Below, in pieces: positions 1 to 8,899 of a stretch of DNA of 46,264 nucleotides. This stretch comes from Planctomycetota bacterium (GTDB lineage: Bacteria; Planctomycetota; Phycisphaerae; Phycisphaerales; SM1A02): NCBI GenBank assembly GCA_016872915.1, contig VGYQ01000012.1:1-46264 (forward strand), in the 5' to 3' direction. The translations under genes were made by a program, and so were the position numbers. The notes below the pieces were generated by a model. The model did not search any database. It worked only from the letters and a program-made list of their open reading frames with translations, and was not told the origin of the DNA. Within the stretch, counting starts at the first letter, position 1. Each line of letters opens with the position of its first letter.

Positions 1-2
1 CG

Positions 3-2147
3 GAAGTAGTCGAACAGTGGCTTGGACTGCGAAGCGGCGTGGATTGGCGGCAGCAGTTGGCGACCGCCGCAGGCGGCAGGGCGATTCGTGGAACGATCTC
101 CATCGAGTCCTGCGTGTGGACGGGATCCGTGGATGATGCTTCCGCCGTGGCAACGGTGAAGATCGATCCGGGATCGATCGAAGCGCCAGGTCGGGAGCGA
201 GTGCAGTTCGAGCAGGTCACGCTCTCCGTCAAGAGTCCTCGAGTTGCTGAACGCGCGCAGGCCAGCCTTGGCGGAACATTTCGCGTTGGTGGCAGCGCGC
301 CAGGCACACTGACGGTTGCCGTGGATGCGCGCGGCGATCTGCAAGCCATCGGATCCGGCAATGCATCTGCACTGACACTCAAGGACAGCTCCGTTGGGAT
401 CAAGGTCCCTGGCGCGCTCGCGGTGGAAATGCTTCGCTGGTCGGGCGCCACTTTGTCGGATGCGAACTCGGCATCACCATCGATTGGCGACATCAATCTG
501 GCCTGCAATATTCGCTCATTGGTGTTGCCGACGACGAGTGCCGCAAGTGGAAGTGCAGACTTGCGTATCGATCTGGCTCCCTGTGCCATACAAATCCCGG
601 GGAAGCCGAGGCTTGGCATGGGCGCGCTCGAAGTGGTGGCGCGTTCGACAGGACTGGACCGTGAACTCAATGCAGCGGTGAAGGGGACACTTGCGGTCGG
701 CGATGCGGCGCCTGCGCCGCTCACGGCTGCAGCGGCACTCAGCGGTGATCTGCGTGCGCTCTTTGGAGCCGCGGACATCCCTGTCACGCTGGCGAACAGC
801 GAGGCGAGTGTGCAGATGCCGGGAGCACTCGCGCTCGCACTGATGGATCTCGCCAACGGCGATGCGCGCGCATCCGCTGCGCTTCGTCAGCTCGGTCCCA
901 TTGATGCGCGCCTGCGCGTGCAGTCGCTGACTTTGCCCGCTTCAGGCGCGGCAGGGAGCGCGTTTAACACCGAACTCACGCTTGCAGCGATCGAGTTGGC
1001 ACCCGCGAGCGGGCCCGCGGTTTCACTCGGCGCCACGAGCATCAAGGCGCGCACCACTCGCTTGAGTGATGCGATCGACATGGACATCCTGAGTGACGGT
1101 GGGAACACCGGCTCCGTGCGAGGAACCATCGCAGGTCGGCAACTTGGTGCGCCCAGTGGATCGCTCGCGCCCGCCGATGCGGCGTGGAATGCGCAGCTCC
1201 AGTTGACGGCGATGCCGACCGCGCTCATCGATGCGGCCGCGGGGCAGGGGGGCGAACTCGTTGCACTGCTCGGTCCATCCATCGGTGGCTCGCTCGATGC
1301 GGTCTCTGCCGGCAGCGGACCACAGCGCAGCACCAAGATTCGTGCGATGGCAAAGTCGCAAACGCTCGATCTGAAGGCTCCTCAAGTGGTGGTGGCACAG
1401 GGTCGCTGCATCGTGTCGCCAGAAGCGCCCTTCGAAGCGGCGCTCACCATCAACGATGCGCTGCGCCAGAAGATCCTCCAGCCGGTCAGCCCAATTCTGG
1501 CGGGCATCGCCACTGCGCCACCCGTGCGCTTCACGGTGAGCAGCCTTTCTGCCCCGCTCGATGGCAATCGTGCCACACTCGATCTCGATGGGCGGATCGA
1601 CATCGGCGAAGTGCAACTGCTTCGGAAGAATGACGCGGTCGCGATCTTGGCCGTGGCCCAGCAGCCAGGCGTCACGACCGTGCCTGCGCAGATTGATCCG
1701 CTCATCCTGACCGTGCGAAAGGGGCGCCTGACTTATGCGAACTTCATTGTGCGTGTGGCGAAGGTCGGTCCGCAGTGGCAGCAGGTGCTGAAACTGTCGG
1801 GCGATGTCGATCTCACGCGAACCCCGCCCTTCGCCAACGCCATCACGATTCGCTACCCGATCGCATCCATCGGTCGCACGGTGACGGGCGCGGCGTCCTC
1901 ACAACTGCCCGAAGTCACCGAGATCAATGAGCTCGTCGCGAAGTTGCCCGTGGATCCCGGAGAGTTGCTCGATGTCGATGTCACGTTCTCAGGTCCGCTC
2001 GGCAAGGTGGATGGCAAGGATGTCCCGCTAAAGAGCAGCAAAAAGTTGGTCTTCGATCCTTCAGCGATCGACGCAAAAAAGATTCAGCAGGGGATCCAGA
2101 ATATTCCCGAGGTCATCGACGGCTTCAAGAAGTTGTTTGGCGGTTGA
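3..2147 (+). CDS. AsmA/TamB-like envelope protein, C-terminal part (5' truncated by window)
   Basis: The reading frame is open from base 3, and the first possible start in it (GTG at 39) has no clear ribosome site, so this is read as the C-terminal ~714 residues of a larger protein. The sequence is rich in Ala, Leu, Asp and Ser with short beta-strand-like segments and no transmembrane helix. That composition resembles periplasmic AsmA/TamB/DUF748-type proteins that span the periplasm in outer-membrane biogenesis; the family assignment is inference. Two units of about 140 residues are recognisably duplicated (roughly bases 277-683 and 684-1110), each with a 'PGALA' segment, then a 'SL.LP' strand, then a 'R.T.LD/SD' strand. 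The C-terminus ends in a lysine-rich segment and 'FKKLFGG'. It converges on the nuoI-like gene with a 44-nt gap. Other identities (repeat adhesin-like periplasmic protein) are possible. Confidence 0.55.
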   Translation, partial: EVVEQWLGLRSGVDWRQQLATAAGGRAIRGTISIESCVWTGSVDDASAVATVKIDPGSIEAPGRERVQFEQVTLSVKSPRVAERAQASLGGTFRVGGSAPGTLTVAVDARGDLQAIGSGNASALTLKDSSVGIKVPGALAVEMLRWSGATLSDANSASPSIGDINLACNIRSLVLPTTSAASGSADLRIDLAPCAIQIPGKPRLGMGALEVVARSTGLDRELNAAVKGTLAVGDAAPAPLTAAAALSGDLRALFGAADIPVTLANSEASVQMPGALALALMDLANGDARASAALRQLGPIDARLRVQSLTLPASGAAGSAFNTELTLAAIELAPASGPAVSLGATSIKARTTRLSDAIDMDILSDGGNTGSVRGTIAGRQLGAPSGSLAPADAAWNAQLQLTAMPTALIDAAAGQGGELVALLGPSIGGSLDAVSAGSGPQRSTKIRAMAKSQTLDLKAPQVVVAQGRCIVSPEAPFEAALTINDALRQKILQPVSPILAGIATAPPVRFTVSSLSAPLDGNRATLDLDGRIDIGEVQLLRKNDAVAILAVAQQPGVTTVPAQIDPLILTVRKGRLTYANFIVRVAKVGPQWQQVLKLSGDVDLTRTPPFANAITIRYPIASIGRTVTGAASSQLPEVTEINELVAKLPVDPGELLDVDVTFSGPLGKVDGKDVPLKSSKKLVFDPSAIDAKKIQQGIQNIPEVIDGFKKLFGG

Positions 2148-2191
2148 TCGCTCCCAATGGCGCCGCACAGGGCGCGGCGATCGCCGAGTGA

Positions 2192-2749
2192 TCACATCGG
2201 CTTTTCAGCAGCGGTCTGGTCGTAGATCTCGAGCAGTTTGGACTTGTCGAAGATCAGCTCGGCACGCGTGAGCCCAGTCACCTCATAGTGCGGGGTCAGT
2301 TCGATCGCATCCACAGGGCACGCCTCTTCGCACATGCCGCAGTAGATGCAGCGGAGCTCATCGATGTCGAACTGCTTCGGATACTTCTCGCGGTCCTCCC
2401 ACGGGCTCTCCTCCGCGACGATATGAATGCAGTTGGCTGGACAGGCTGTCGCACACATGAAACAAGCGACGCACCGCACGCGTCCATCCTCGTCCTTGTT
2501 CAGTCGGTGGACCCCGCGGAATGTCGGGCGGAACTGACCACCCTGCTCGACCGGGCGATCATCGCGTTTCTGCTCGGGATACTGCACGACCCAGATGTTC
2601 TTCTGATTGCTCCCGTTGCGCCCAAAGTTCTCGACGAAGTGGCGCATGGTCGTGCCGAGCCCCTTGATGATGCTGGGCACGAACAGATTCTCGCCGCGTG
2701 TGAGCGGCTTCGGTGTGACATCGACGATCTGGTCGTCCGGGATTGGCAT
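2192..2749 (-). CDS. nuoI: NADH-quinone oxidoreductase subunit I-like 2x[4Fe-4S] ferredoxin
   Basis: This 185-residue protein carries two classical 8-iron ferredoxin motifs, CVACFMCATACP and CIYCGMCEEACP, separated by about 40 residues including 'ESPWEDREKYPKQFDIDE', which is typical of NuoI/NDH-1 subunit I. In complex I this peripheral-arm subunit holds clusters N6a and N6b and passes electrons toward the quinone site. I start it at ATG 2749 (MPIPDDQ). A longer frame to 2848 exists but would overlap the divergent ATP synthase operon and adds an unrelated Arg/Gly-rich stretch. The gene stands alone here: no nuoH, nuoJ or nuoK is adjacent. Its divergent neighbour is the atp operon (51-nt gap), so two respiratory-chain units are back to back. 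A related ferredoxin-like electron-transfer subunit (for example of a hydrogenase) is the alternative. Confidence 0.85.
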   Translation of the reverse strand: MPIPDDQIVDVTPKPLTRGENLFVPSIIKGLGTTMRHFVENFGRNGSNQKNIWVVQYPEQKRDDRPVEQGGQFRPTFRGVHRLNKDEDGRVRCVACFMCATACPANCIHIVAEESPWEDREKYPKQFDIDELRCIYCGMCEEACPVDAIELTPHYEVTGLTRAELIFDKSKLLEIYDQTAAEKPM

Positions 2750-2800
2750 GGCCCGCAAAGGATAGCCGCGCTGCGAGAAGCCATCACTACCATCGCGCGC

Positions 2801-3145
2801 ATGGATGCCGACGGATCTTCGCGCAAGGCATCGCCCACCCGAGGCCAAGATGCGGATGTCCGCGTGGGGTGGCGGATGGCCGGACTTGCATGGCGATTTA
2901 CGACCGAAGTGATTGCCGGCGCAGTGCTCGGATGGCTCGTCGGATCGTGGTTGGGCAACACCAATATGGGCGCGCTGATCGGCACAGGCATCGGCCTCGC
3001 CGTTGCCATGTACAGCCTGATGCGCGGCGCGCTCAAACTGAACGCCTCACTCGATCGTCTTGGCGGGGGGCGTTCCTCCACCAAGGGCATCGCGCAGGAC
3101 TCTGGTGGTCCTGCCGATCGGGGGAGAAACGGAGATGCTGCGTGA
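2801..3145 (+). CDS. AtpZ/AtpI-like small membrane protein of the ATP synthase operon
   Basis: This small protein (114 residues from ATG 2801) has a charged N-terminus followed by two predicted membrane helices, 'FTTEVIAGAVLGWLVGSWLG' and 'MGALIGTGIGLAVAMYSLM'. That is the usual architecture of AtpZ/AtpQ-type proteins encoded first in many F1Fo operons and thought to help c-ring assembly or cation supply. Its position at the head of the atp cluster supports the call. The end overlaps the next start in a GTGA arrangement (GTG 3142, TGA 3143-3145), so translation of the two is probably coupled. The start is uncertain because no strong Shine-Dalgarno is visible; a later start at MAGLAWRF would still keep both helices. 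Confidence 0.65.
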   Translation: MDADGSSRKASPTRGQDADVRVGWRMAGLAWRFTTEVIAGAVLGWLVGSWLGNTNMGALIGTGIGLAVAMYSLMRGALKLNASLDRLGGGRSSTKGIAQDSGGPADRGRNGDAA

Positions 3146-3600
3146 ACAGTCACTCACGTGACACCGAAGGCGCTGCGCGCACACCAAGCCTTGGCCCGCC
3201 GCTGTCGATGCGCTGGGGACTGGTCATCGCGGCGATGATCGGTGCGGCGGTGCTGTTTGGCTGCGCTTGGGGATGGCTTGCGCCTCGAGGGGGATGGATC
3301 GGATGGCCGCTTGTGCTCCGTGTCGTGCCCGTGGTGCTTGCGATCGCCATCCTTGGATGGTTGGTCGCAATGCCGTGGCGACCCCGTCCCGCGGTCGACT
3401 GGGTGACGGTGTGGCTTGGTGGAACGGTTGCTCGGCTGCTGCTGACCCCACTTGCGTGCTTCGGGCTATACTCGATCTTCCCCTGCGACACGGCGCAGTT
3501 CGTTGCCGCCGCAGGGGGATGCTGCTTCGCGGTCGTCCTCGCAGAAGTCGGCATGATCGCCGCCACGCTGCAGATCCGAAGCGGTTCCGCAGCCCGTTGA
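3142..3600 (+). CDS. AtpI-like four-helix membrane protein
   Basis: A 152-residue integral membrane protein starts at GTG 3142 with GGAG a few bases upstream, overlapping the preceding gene by 4 nt. Four hydrophobic segments are visible, beginning 'LVIAAMIGAAVLFGCAWGWL' and ending 'GCCFAVVLAEVGMIAATLQI'. This matches the size and topology of the uncharacterised ATP synthase protein I (AtpI), and the gene sits directly in front of atpB where atpI normally lies. Sequence identity to known AtpI is not obvious by eye, so the assignment rests on topology and gene order. Two cysteine-rich spots in the helices are unusual. It probably assists assembly of the c-ring in the cytoplasmic membrane. Confidence 0.5.
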   Translation: MNSHSRDTEGAARTPSLGPPLSMRWGLVIAAMIGAAVLFGCAWGWLAPRGGWIGWPLVLRVVPVVLAIAILGWLVAMPWRPRPAVDWVTVWLGGTVARLLLTPLACFGLYSIFPCDTAQFVAAAGGCCFAVVLAEVGMIAATLQIRSGSAAR

Positions 3601-3602
3601 GG

Positions 3603-3637
3603 CGCGGCGTCGTGAGGACGAGCGAGGCCACGCCGCG
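3603..3637 (+). other. Inverted repeat / RNA hairpin in the atpI-atpB gap
   Basis: CGCGGCGT (3603-3610) and ACGCCGCG (3630-3637) are perfect inverted 8-mers with a 19-nt loop, inside the 85-nt gap before atpB. No U-run follows, so it is more likely an mRNA structure than a terminator. Confidence 0.4.
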
Positions 3638-3685
3638 GTCGGCGGTTGGCTTCGAGAGCAGTCCGACCGAACGAGAGACGACGGA

Positions 3686-4654
3686 ATGATTTCCCTGCTT
3701 GCGAGCGCTTCAGATCCGATGTCGCACATTGTCGACAAAGGGCTGCATGAGTTTGACTTCTTGGGCAGGCCGATGATGCTCAGCATGGTCACGATGACGG
3801 TGACCGCCATCGTGCTCGTGGTGCTTCTGCGGTGGGCGGCTCGGTCCATTGCGACGGGTCCCGAGTCAATGGGGAACAAACGCTTCGTGTCGCAATCTGC
3901 ATTCGGCGGAGTGATCGAGGTCATGGTGCTCTACCTGCGCGATCAGATGTTGGAACCCGTGATGGGAGCAAGGTTGACCCGGAAGTACCTGCCATTCCTG
4001 CTGTCCATGTTCTTCTTCATCTTGGCGCTGAACATCGTTGGGCTGATCCCTTTCGTCGAAGTGCAGGAGTTCATTTACTCGCTGCGCGGCGAGGCGTTTG
4101 AAATTAAGGAAAACAGGACACTCGCCATCTTTGGAGGTGCGGCGACAGCGAGCATTTCAGTCACCGGGGGCATGGCGCTCATTTCGTTCGTCTTGATCCA
4201 AGTGCAGGGCTTCCGCGAACTGGGTGTGAAGGGTTGGCTGGAACACTTGTGCGGCGGGCATGATCTGGTCAGTGGGTCGCCGCTGCTCTATCCGATCGTC
4301 TTGCTTGTATTCGTGGTGGAATTCTTCGGGCTCTTCGTGAAACCCGCTGCGCTCGCCATTCGCCTCTTCGCCAACATGGTGGCCGGCCACACCCTCCTCA
4401 TCGTGTTCACGTCGTTCGGAGTGCTGGCGGCGAACGCGGGACTCGGTTGGTTTGGTGTCGGTGCGATCACAGTGGTGAGCGCTATCGGCGCGATGCTGAT
4501 CACGCTGCTGGAGGTCTTTGTCGCGCTGCTGCAGGCGTTCGTCTTCATGTTCCTCACCGCGGTTTTCATCAGCCTGATGGCGCATGAGGACCATGGGAAT
4601 GAGGAGGCACACGCGGAAGCCGCCGCGCACGCGCATGGAGCCCCCGCTCACTGA
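3686..4654 (+). CDS. atpB: F1Fo ATP synthase subunit a
   Basis: A 322-residue polytopic membrane protein forming the stator half-channels of the Fo motor next to the c-ring. The C-terminal half carries the family hallmark 'LAIRLFANMVAGH', whose Arg is the essential residue that faces the c-ring carboxylate, followed by the last two long helices ('GAITVVSAIGAMLITLLEVFVALLQAF'). The protein ends in a His/Ala/Glu-rich tail (AHEDHGNEEAHAEAAAHAHG) after the last helix, which is longer than in E. coli. The start at ATG 3686 follows a purine-rich GAGAGACGACGGA stretch. It is part of the plus-strand atp operon; atpE follows after a 100-nt gap with a hairpin. Confidence 0.96.
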   Translation: MISLLASASDPMSHIVDKGLHEFDFLGRPMMLSMVTMTVTAIVLVVLLRWAARSIATGPESMGNKRFVSQSAFGGVIEVMVLYLRDQMLEPVMGARLTRKYLPFLLSMFFFILALNIVGLIPFVEVQEFIYSLRGEAFEIKENRTLAIFGGAATASISVTGGMALISFVLIQVQGFRELGVKGWLEHLCGGHDLVSGSPLLYPIVLLVFVVEFFGLFVKPAALAIRLFANMVAGHTLLIVFTSFGVLAANAGLGWFGVGAITVVSAIGAMLITLLEVFVALLQAFVFMFLTAVFISLMAHEDHGNEEAHAEAAAHAHGAPAH

Positions 4655-4681
4655 ATTTTCGCTATATTCTTCCCCCTCCCA

Positions 4682-4698
4682 AAGGCGATGTTCGCCTT
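4682..4698 (+). promoter_or_regulatory. Hairpin upstream of atpE
   Basis: AAGGCGA (4682-4688), loop TGT, TCGCCTT (4692-4698): a perfect 7-bp stem in the 100-nt atpB-atpE gap. It lies about 57 nt before the atpE start and is not followed by a U-tract. A role in mRNA processing or stability is inferred from its position. Confidence 0.45.
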
Positions 4699-4712
4699 CG
4701 GGCTTGACCTGA

Positions 4713-5084
<372 letters not shown>

Positions 5085-5100
5085 TCGTCGGCCGACCGCT

Positions 5101-5128
5101 CGCCTCGCCGCGATTTGTCGGCGGGGCG
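5101..5128 (+). promoter_or_regulatory. Strong hairpin between atpE and atpF
   Basis: CGCCTCGCCG (5101-5110), loop CGATTTGT, CGGCGGGGCG (5119-5128): a 10-bp stem with a single G-U pair, in the 72-nt atpE-atpF gap just before the atpF ribosome site. No U-run follows. It could protect the 3' end of atpE mRNA or damp read-through into atpF (inference). Confidence 0.5.
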
Positions 5129-5156
5129 ATCGGATCCGCCGTGGAGGTTCCCGTCC

Positions 5157-5669
5157 ATGATGTTGGCCTCGGCAAATCCTCTTGAGTTCAACCTGTTCCC
5201 GTTCATCACGACCATGGTGGTGTTCGGCACGGTCGCCGTGGGTCTCGGCATTTTTGTATGGCCGAAGATCCTGAAGGGGCTCGATGACCGCAATGCAAAA
5301 ATCCTTGGCGAGATTGCAGCCGCAGAGGCCGCACGCACCGCTGCTGCAGCAAAACAGAAGGAGTTTGAGCAGAAGTTGCAGGAAGCGATGGAGCAGTCGA
5401 GCCGCATGATTCGCGAGGCCAAGGCAGAAGCGGTTCGCATGGGCGAGGAACTTCGTGCGCGCAGCGAGGCAGAGTTGGCCGAGCGCGCGCGCCGCGCTCA
5501 AGACGAGATCGAGAGTGCGCGCCGCACCGCGGTCGCCGAACTGGAGGCGCACGCGGCAACGCTCGCTGTCTCCATTGCATCGCGAATCCTCAAGCGCGAA
5601 ATCAGTGCCACGGATCAGAAGCGCATGGTCGAGGAGTCGCTCGCCGGGATGCAAGGCAAGAGCCGCTGA
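5157..5669 (+). CDS. atpF: F1Fo ATP synthase subunit b
   Basis: The peripheral-stalk subunit b, 170 residues from ATG 5157. One N-terminal membrane helix ('PFITTMVVFGTVAVGLGIFVW') is followed by a long charged Ala/Glu/Arg-rich coiled coil that dimerises and reaches the F1 head. The start is set by GGAGG at 5143-5147, 9 nt upstream; the frame extends upstream to a TTG at 5115 but that region lacks coding character. Only one b gene is present, rather than the b/b' pair of photosynthetic bacteria. It is 3 nt from atpH, consistent with co-translation. Confidence 0.93.
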   Translation: MMLASANPLEFNLFPFITTMVVFGTVAVGLGIFVWPKILKGLDDRNAKILGEIAAAEAARTAAAAKQKEFEQKLQEAMEQSSRMIREAKAEAVRMGEELRARSEAELAERARRAQDEIESARRTAVAELEAHAATLAVSIASRILKREISATDQKRMVEESLAGMQGKSR

Positions 5670-5672
5670 CCC

Positions 5673-6272
5673 ATGGCAACGAACGACAAAGTAGCCACGG
5701 TCTACGCGCATGCGCTGCTGGAGATGGCGCAGAAGCAGGGGGGGAATGCACGCGCGCAGGAGATTGGCGAAGAGTTCCGCGAGCTCTCAGAGGTCATCAA
5801 GTTGGACAAGTCGTTCCGTGCGCTGCTCGCATCGCCGACCGTGGAGCGCGCAGCGCGCAGTGTCGCGCTTGGACGCATCCTGAAGGGCAATGTCAGCGAC
5901 ACCTTGCTTCGTTTCATCATGGTGGTGGACCGCAAGGGACGCTTGAGCCATCTCGCCGAGATGGAAGAGGCGTACGACGAGTTGCTGCAGGGACTCTTCG
6001 GCAAGACCGAGGTGGATGTATTCACCGTGGATGGTCAGCCGCTGGAGAAGACGACCGAGTCCTCGCTTCGCGAACGTCTGCGTACCGCGACAGGTCGCGA
6101 GGCGGTCTTCCATTATGCCGCGGATGCATCGATGATCGGCGGCATCAAACTTCGCATCGAGGATCAGTTGGTGGATGGATCGGTCGCGACGCGCCTCCGC
6201 AGGCTCCGAGAGTCGATCATCCAAGGCGGTGGCGCCACCATTCGCGGCAACACCGAGCGCTTCATCGGCTGA
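5673..6272 (+). CDS. atpH: F1Fo ATP synthase subunit delta (OSCP)
   Basis: A 199-residue delta/OSCP subunit that joins the peripheral stalk to the top of F1. The N-terminal six-helix domain begins 'VATVYAHALLEMAQKQG', and the C-terminal region has the diagnostic 'ADASMIGGIKLRIEDQLVDGSVATRLRRL', close to the family 'GG..I.IGD...D.S....L..L' pattern. The start ATG 5673 lies 3 nt after the atpF stop. It is in the expected order b-delta-alpha. Confidence 0.94.
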   Translation: MATNDKVATVYAHALLEMAQKQGGNARAQEIGEEFRELSEVIKLDKSFRALLASPTVERAARSVALGRILKGNVSDTLLRFIMVVDRKGRLSHLAEMEEAYDELLQGLFGKTEVDVFTVDGQPLEKTTESSLRERLRTATGREAVFHYAADASMIGGIKLRIEDQLVDGSVATRLRRLRESIIQGGGATIRGNTERFIG

Positions 6273-6359
6273 ACCCATCCTCACGAACCATTCGAATCAA
6301 GCAGCTTTCCTTCGGTATCAGGCACACGCACTCGCAACGAGACTTTCGAGAACTTACCC

Positions 6360-7916
6360 ATGAAGATCAAGACAGACGAAATCGCATCCGTCATCCGACA
6401 TGAGATCGAGCAGTTTGGCAGCACGCTGGAGATCAGCGATGTCGGACAGGTTGTCGAGGTCGGCGACGGCATCGCCCGCGTGTATGGACTTGGCAAGGTG
6501 ATGGCGGGTGAGCTTCTTGAGTTCGAGTCGGAAGGTCGCACCATCACCGGACAGGTCATGAACCTCGAGTCTGACACGGTTGGCGCTGTGCTCTTTGGTG
6601 ACACCACCGCTGTCCGCGAAGGTGACACGGTGCGTTCCACGGGACGCCTCCTGGAAGTGCCCATCGGCATGGAACTGCTCGGCCGCGTGGTCGATTCGCT
6701 TGGCAATCCGCTTGATGGCGGCGCACCGATTCATGCGAAGGAGACGGGCAAGGTCGACATCGTGGCACCTGGCATCTCGGCGCGCCAGCCGGTGAAGGAG
6801 CCAATGCAGTTCGGCATCAAGGCCGTGGATGCGATGGTTCCCGTGGGTCGTGGTCAGCGAGAGCTCGTCATTGGCGACCGAAAGACCGGCAAGACGGCGA
6901 TCTGCCTCGATTGCATCATCAACCAGCGCCAGTATTGGGGAACACCGAATGCGGTGGTGTGCATTTATGTCGCGGTCGGACAAAAGGATTCGACCGTGGC
7001 GAGCGTCGTCGAGACGCTGAAGAAGGCGGGCGCGATGGAGTACACGATCGTCGTGAACGCCGGCGCATCGCAATCGGCGCCGATGCAGTACATCGCGCCA
7101 TACTCCGGTTGCGCCATGGGCGAGTGGTTCATGTGGAAGGGCAAGGATCCGAACTACACCGGACCGAAGCATGTGCTGTGCGTCTACGACGATCTCTCCA
7201 AGCAGGCGGTGGCGTATCGCGAGCTTTCGCTGCTGCTTCGCCGCCCACCAGGTCGTGAGGCGTATCCCGGTGACGTGTTCTACCTGCATTCGCGACTACT
7301 CGAGCGCGCGACCAAGCTTTCCAATGAGAACGGTGGCGGCTCGCTGACGGCGCTTCCGATCATCGAGACGCAGGAAGGTGACGTTTCCGCGTACATCCCC
7401 ACGAATGTGATTTCGATCACCGACGGACAGATCTATTTGCAGCCGGAACTGTTCTCAGCCGGTGTGCGACCTGCCATCAACGTCGGTATCTCCGTGAGTC
7501 GTGTGGGTGGTGCCGCTCAGATCAAGGCCATGAAGGAAGTCGCGGGGTCGCTGCGACTTGATCTCGCGGCGTATCGCGAACTGGAAGCGTTCGCCCAGCT
7601 CGGCACGGAACTCGATGCGGCCAGCAAGCGGCAGTTGACCCGTGGCGCGCGAATGGTTGAGCTGTTGAAGCAAGGACAGTACACCCCCTTCGACACCATC
7701 GACCAGTGCCTGGCGATGTTTGCAGGAACGCGTGGACTGCTCGACGATGTCGCGATCGAAAAGGTCCGCGAATTTGAACGCGCCATGCTCGATTACTTCC
7801 GCGGCCCAGCGAAGGCTTTGCGCGAAGAACTCGTGAAGGCCGCGTCATTCAAAGGGCTTGAGGACCGCGTCACCGAGGCGCTGAAGGCTTTCAAGCAGAC
7901 TTGGCGTCCGGCCTGA
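6360..7916 (+). CDS. atpA: F1Fo ATP synthase subunit alpha
   Basis: The 518-residue non-catalytic nucleotide-binding subunit of the F1 head. The P-loop GDRKTGKTA is at residues 172-180, and downstream segments typical of alpha ('[28 protein letters not shown]', '[14 protein letters not shown]', 'VSRVGGAAQ') are intact. Length is normal. An 87-nt gap separates it from atpH. Remarkably, the expected gamma, beta and epsilon genes do not follow: the next gene, 13 nt on, is an unrelated SDR epimerase. The F1 rotor and catalytic subunits must therefore be encoded elsewhere in the genome. Confidence 0.97.
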   Translation: MKIKTDEIASVIRHEIEQFGSTLEISDVGQVVEVGDGIARVYGLGKVMAGELLEFESEGRTITGQVMNLESDTVGAVLFGDTTAVREGDTVRSTGRLLEVPIGMELLGRVVDSLGNPLDGGAPIHAKETGKVDIVAPGISARQPVKEPMQFGIKAVDAMVPVGRGQRELVIGDRKTGKTAICLDCIINQRQYWGTPNAVVCIYVAVGQKDSTVASVVETLKKAGAMEYTIVVNAGASQSAPMQYIAPYSGCAMGEWFMWKGKDPNYTGPKHVLCVYDDLSKQAVAYRELSLLLRRPPGREAYPGDVFYLHSRLLERATKLSNENGGGSLTALPIIETQEGDVSAYIPTNVISITDGQIYLQPELFSAGVRPAINVGISVSRVGGAAQIKAMKEVAGSLRLDLAAYRELEAFAQLGTELDAASKRQLTRGARMVELLKQGQYTPFDTIDQCLAMFAGTRGLLDDVAIEKVREFERAMLDYFRGPAKALREELVKAASFKGLEDRVTEALKAFKQTWRPA

Positions 7917-7929
7917 GACGGGAACATCG

Positions 7930-8895
7930 ATGAGCCGTTGGCTGGAAGGTCACGCCGCCGCCTATGCGGGCGCATCGGTATGCGTGACAGGGGGCGCTGG
8001 TTTCATCGGTTCACACATCGTGGATGCACTCGACCAACTTGGGGCGAAGGTCACGGTGATCGACGACCTGTCCAATGGTCGTCGCGCGAACCTCGACAAG
8101 GTGTGTGATCGCATCCGGATGATCGAAGCGTCCATTCTCGATGGTGAGCGGCTCGCACAAGCAGTGGAGGGCGCGCGCATCGTTTTCCATCTTGCAGCCA
8201 TCGGGTCTGTCCCTGGTTCGCTGCGTGATCCTGTGCGATACCACGAGGTGAATGCCACTGGCACGATCCGAGTGCTCGAGGCTGCTCGTCAGGCGGGTGT
8301 GAAGCGGCTGGTGTACTCAGCATCGAGTTCGGCCTACGGCGATACACCGACACTTCCGAAGATCGAGAGCATGAAGGCCGACCCACGATCACCTTATGCA
8401 GTCACCAAGATTGCCGGTGAACATGCGTGCCGTGCGTGGAGCCTCTGCTTCGGTCTCTCCACGGTGAGTCTGCGGTACTTCAATATCTTTGGTCGGAGAC
8501 AGCGCCCTGACTCGCAGTATGCAGCGGTAATTCCGGTCTTCGCCACCTGTCTACGCCAGGGGCAGCAACCCACGATCTACGGTGATGGCCAGCAGACGCG
8601 TGACTTCACGCATGTGGATAACGCGGTGCATGCCAACCTGTGTGCGGGTGCGGCGAAGGCGGACTTGCAGGGCGACATGGTGAACATCGGCTGTGGCAGC
8701 AACTTCACGCTGACGGAGGTCCTGGATCAGATGAACGCTGTGCTTGCGACCAAGGTGCTTGCGAAATTCGCACCGCCGCGTTCGGGCGATGTGCGCGACA
8801 GCCTCGCTTCGATTGACCGAGCGCGTGAGCTCATCGGTTACGAACCGGTTCGTCACTTTGCCGACGGACTTCGCGACACGCTCTGTGGTGGCTGA
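7930..8895 (+). CDS. NAD-dependent nucleotide-sugar epimerase/dehydratase (extended SDR)
   Basis: A 321-residue extended short-chain dehydrogenase/reductase. The Rossmann motif GGAGFIGSH is at residues 21-29, the acidic NAD-selecting 'VIDDLSNG' ends strand 2, the catalytic serine lies in 'YSASSSAYGD', and the Tyr-Lys pair is Y156-x3-K160 in 'SPYAVTKIAGEHA'. Overall it resembles UDP-glucose/UDP-GlcNAc 4-epimerases and the WbpP-type group, so a role in envelope polysaccharide or LPS sugar supply is likely. It starts 13 nt after atpA and may be read from the atp promoter. The exact substrate cannot be told from sequence alone. It converges on the cytosine deaminase gene with a 4-nt gap. Confidence 0.85.
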   Translation: MSRWLEGHAAAYAGASVCVTGGAGFIGSHIVDALDQLGAKVTVIDDLSNGRRANLDKVCDRIRMIEASILDGERLAQAVEGARIVFHLAAIGSVPGSLRDPVRYHEVNATGTIRVLEAARQAGVKRLVYSASSSAYGDTPTLPKIESMKADPRSPYAVTKIAGEHACRAWSLCFGLSTVSLRYFNIFGRRQRPDSQYAAVIPVFATCLRQGQQPTIYGDGQQTRDFTHVDNAVHANLCAGAAKADLQGDMVNIGCGSNFTLTEVLDQMNAVLATKVLAKFAPPRSGDVRDSLASIDRARELIGYEPVRHFADGLRDTLCGG

Positions 8896-8899
8896 GCGT

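Noticed and set aside
2176-2185. GGCGATCGCC palindrome as a HIP1-like element
   Set aside because: A single copy in a 44-nt gap; no sign of the enrichment seen in cyanobacteria.
2750-2848. N-terminal extension of the nuoI-like frame
   Set aside because: Arg/Gly-rich, not conserved-looking, and would overlap the divergent atp operon start.
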